NCBI GenBank assembly: GCA_021604265.1
Contig: BQIY01000158.1
Location: forward strand, 1-5,953
DNA length: 5,953 nucleotides
Direction: 5' to 3'
From: Nitrospirales bacterium
Lineage (GTDB): Bacteria > Nitrospirota > Nitrospiria > Nitrospirales > UBA8639
The position numbers and the translations under genes are program-made. Below are positions 3,985 through 5,953 of the stretch, piece after piece (the stretch's first letter is position 1; each line of letters opens with the position of its first letter). Below the pieces are notes generated by a model that did no database searches, was not told where the DNA came from, and saw only the letters and a program-made list of their open reading frames with translations.

Positions 3985-5953
3985 ATGTTGTTGTCCAAGA
4001 GTTTCATGAAAAATTTTCTCGGAAGACGCGAGCAGCGAGTGGCCATCGTGGGAGCAGGTCAGCTCGGGCAGACCCTCGCGCGAAAGATCTTGGAGTCGGC
4101 TTGGGGCAGATCTCAATTACACGGCATCTATGATGATCGAAAGCCTGTCGATGGCAGAGTCGTACGTGAGGGCATCAGCCCAATCAGGGGGAACTTTGAC
4201 TCGCTGCTTGCCCTCTGCCAACAAAATGAAGTGGACTGCGTTCACATTGCCTTGCCGATGCGGGCAGAGCACCGAATCCGCGAGATGGTGACGAAACTTG
4301 CCGATACAAAAGTAAACGTCCATGTCGTGCCGGACTTTTTTGCGTTCAATCTGCTCAACGGACGTCTTCAAAATCTTCGTGACATGCGAACCTTAGATGT
4401 GTTCAGCACGCCTCTCGACGGAATCGTCGGCCATCTCAAGAAATTTTTTGATGTGATTCTGGCTAGCTTGATTCTCTGCCTGATGCTAGTTCCCATGATC
4501 GTGGTGGCCGTCGGTGTGTGGTTTTCCTCCCCTGGTTCAATCATCTTTAAGCAGCGTCGCTATGGGATTGATGGGAGTGAGGTGGTCCTGTGGAAGTTCC
4601 GGACCATGACCGTCACTGAAGACGGCGATAAAGTTGTACAGGCACAAGAAAAAGGCGACGCGCGCGTCACACCGTTCGGTAGGTTTTTGCGCCGGACTTT
4701 TTTAGACGAATTGCCGCAATTCATCAATGTATTGCAAGGCCGTATGACCATTGTCGGCCCCAGGCCCCATGCGATTGTTCATAATGAATATTACCGGCGT
4801 TTGATTCCGTTTTACATGCTGCGCCACAAGGTGAAGCCCGGCATTACCGGATGGGCGCAAGTCAGGGGGTGGCGTGGGGAAACCCAAGAACTTAAGACCA
4901 TGGAGCGGCGGGTAGAGCATGACCTTTGGTATATCCGGAATTGGACGTTATGGCTTGACTCGAAAATTGTCCTACTGACCAGCGTGCAGATGTTGGAGGC
5001 GTTGATGCCTCCTCCCCTCAAGCGGTGGTGGAATCATCGTACGGCTTTGCAGCCAAGCGTGCTTTTTCTAGTGCAAAATCTTCCTGTCCCCCTTGATCGG
5101 AGGGTTTGGCTGGAGGCCCTCAGTTTGCGTGGCCGAGGCTATCGTGTCTCTGTGGTCAGCCCGAAAATGTATGGCTACACTTCAAGTCATGAAGAGCTGG
5201 AGGGTATCAACATTTACCGATTTCCTTTGGTGTATGAGTCGAACGGCATTCTTGGTTATCTTCTTGAATATTCCTTTGCCTTAATTTTCCTGCTCTGGTT
5301 TTCGACCAGAGTTTGGGTGAAGTCCGGGATTGATGTATTTCATATCGCCAACCCTCCTGACCTATTAGCGCTCGTCACATTGCCCTTCAAATTGTTCGGG
5401 ACTCGAGTGATTTATGATCAGCATGATCTCTGTCCTGAGCTCTATTTAGCAAAGGGCGGGAAGGAAGGGGGGAGGTTGCACCGGGTTTTGTTAGCCTTGG
5501 AGAAGTTGTCCTATTGGGCTGCGCAGGTGGTGATTGTCCCCAATCACAGCTATCGGCGGATTGCCTTGAAGCGAGGTAAGAAAAAGACCGATGCGGTGGT
5601 GGTTGTGCGGAACGGACCACTCCGTAATGCCTTAGTGCCTGAACGAGGAGTCCCGCTTCAACCGTTAGTCGGGTATGTTGGCGTGATGGGCGAGCAGGAC
5701 AGTGTGGACGTCCTGATTGAGGTGGCGGCCAAGCTCAAAGACCGCTATCCGGAAGTGCGATACGTGCTCCTGGGCGACGGAACCCACAGGGCCGCCTACG
5801 AACAATATGCCAAAAGACTCGGAGTGGGTGACCGCGTACGATTCGTCGGAATGGTCGAGGAACAGCAAATTGCTCATTATTTGGCTCCTTGTTGTCTGTG
5901 CGTTGTGCCGGACCGGATCAACGAATTTTCCGCTCGTTCTACGATGAATAAAG
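3985..5953 (+). CDS. Fused EPS-initiating sugar transferase and GT4 glycosyltransferase (3' end off window)
   Basis: One uninterrupted frame with 656 residues visible. The start at ATG 3985 is tentative (GGGAAAG 8 bases upstream); ATG 4006 is the alternative. Residues ~18-140 form a Rossmann-like domain (RVAIVGAGQLGQT, GxGxxG at 23-28; YDDRKPVDG; VHIALP; VNVHVVPDFF) as in WcaJ-type enzymes. Residues ~152-332 form a complete bacterial sugar transferase domain: KKFFD and a membrane hairpin (157-178), FKQRRYG, KFRTM (204-208), the catalytic Asp241-Glu242 in LDELPQF, GRMTIVGPRP (252-261), KPGITGWAQV (284-293), and YIRNWTLWLDSKIVLLT. It should transfer sugar-1-phosphate from a UDP-sugar to undecaprenyl phosphate at the inner membrane. 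After a ~24-residue linker, a GT4 domain starts at ~357 (PSVLFLVQNLPVPLDRRVW; YDQHDLCPELY; VVVVRNGP; VLLGDG) and is cut at RSTMNK, just before its expected C-terminal Glu motif. The usual N-terminal membrane helices are absent. Confidence 0.9.
   Translation, partial: MLLSKSFMKNFLGRREQRVAIVGAGQLGQTLARKILESAWGRSQLHGIYDDRKPVDGRVVREGISPIRGNFDSLLALCQQNEVDCVHIALPMRAEHRIREMVTKLADTKVNVHVVPDFFAFNLLNGRLQNLRDMRTLDVFSTPLDGIVGHLKKFFDVILASLILCLMLVPMIVVAVGVWFSSPGSIIFKQRRYGIDGSEVVLWKFRTMTVTEDGDKVVQAQEKGDARVTPFGRFLRRTFLDELPQFINVLQGRMTIVGPRPHAIVHNEYYRRLIPFYMLRHKVKPGITGWAQVRGWRGETQELKTMERRVEHDLWYIRNWTLWLDSKIVLLTSVQMLEALMPPPLKRWWNHRTALQPSVLFLVQNLPVPLDRRVWLEALSLRGRGYRVSVVSPKMYGYTSSHEELEGINIYRFPLVYESNGILGYLLEYSFALIFLLWFSTRVWVKSGIDVFHIANPPDLLALVTLPFKLFGTRVIYDQHDLCPELYLAKGGKEGGRLHRVLLALEKLSYWAAQVVIVPNHSYRRIALKRGKKKTDAVVVVRNGPLRNALVPERGVPLQPLVGYVGVMGEQDSVDVLIEVAAKLKDRYPEVRYVLLGDGTHRAAYEQYAKRLGVGDRVRFVGMVEEQQIAHYLAPCCLCVVPDRINEFSARSTMNK
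4995..4999 (+). promoter_or_regulatory. Internal Shine-Dalgarno at the fusion junction
   Basis: GGAGG lies 5 bases before an in-frame ATG at 5005-5007 (Met341 of the fusion). This falls just after the sugar transferase domain ends and before the GT4 domain begins. Translation from here would give a stand-alone GT4 protein starting MPPPLKRWW. It may be a relic of two once-separate genes or a working internal start. The bases also encode Leu-Glu-Ala, so chance is possible. Confidence 0.4.

Noticed and set aside
3737..4009. Plus-strand 90-codon ORF with hydrophobic runs before the sugar transferase
   Set aside because: It has no good SD. It ends just inside the next gene in another frame and matches no family I recognise. 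It is kept only as a possible trace of a decayed membrane region.
4117..5021. Minus-strand ORFs opposite the fusion gene
   Set aside because: They are shadows of the strongly conserved plus-strand coding sequence, with no SD and no recognisable protein features.
1..5953. CRISPR array, tRNA, rRNA or transposase gene
   Set aside because: No regularly spaced direct repeats, no cloverleaf or rRNA segments, and no transposase-like motifs in any frame I read.

Overview
The window looks like a chromosomal locus of a Gram-negative, diderm bacterium: an exopolysaccharide (EPS) biosynthesis and export locus next to a housekeeping malate dehydrogenase gene. An outer-membrane beta-barrel with a signal peptide and a periplasmic polysaccharide export (OPX) protein point to a cell with an outer membrane. 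The gene style (moderate GC, OPX plus BBP2-like barrel, WcaJ-type sugar transferase) resembles exosortase/PEP-CTERM-type EPS loci of Nitrospirota and Proteobacteria. The phylum is an inference only.

Layout. Positions 1-398 (+) hold the C-terminal third of malate dehydrogenase (mdh), cut by the left edge. It converges on a two-gene minus-strand unit: a 242-residue OPX protein (2534-1806), then a 394-residue outer-membrane beta-barrel (1758-574), 47 bases apart and probably cotranscribed. Positions 2535 to about 3984 form an unusually long, gene-poor divergent region. It carries several palindromes, one plausible sigma70-type promoter followed by a well-placed Shine-Dalgarno (SD) sequence and a 37-codon ORF, and an antisense 81-codon ORF with its own good SD. 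From about 3985 to the right edge runs a single open plus-strand frame of at least 656 codons. It encodes a remnant Rossmann (CoA-binding-like) domain, a complete bacterial sugar transferase domain and most of a GT4 glycosyltransferase.

How they work together. The sugar transferase domain should load the first sugar-phosphate onto undecaprenyl phosphate, and the fused GT4 domain probably adds the next sugar. The OPX protein and the beta-barrel, transcribed in the opposite direction, probably form the periplasmic and outer-membrane exit for the finished polymer. The most notable features are the initiating transferase-GT4 fusion, an SD and in-frame ATG exactly at the fusion junction, the lack of the usual N-terminal membrane helices of the transferase, and the 1.45-kb structured divergent region.
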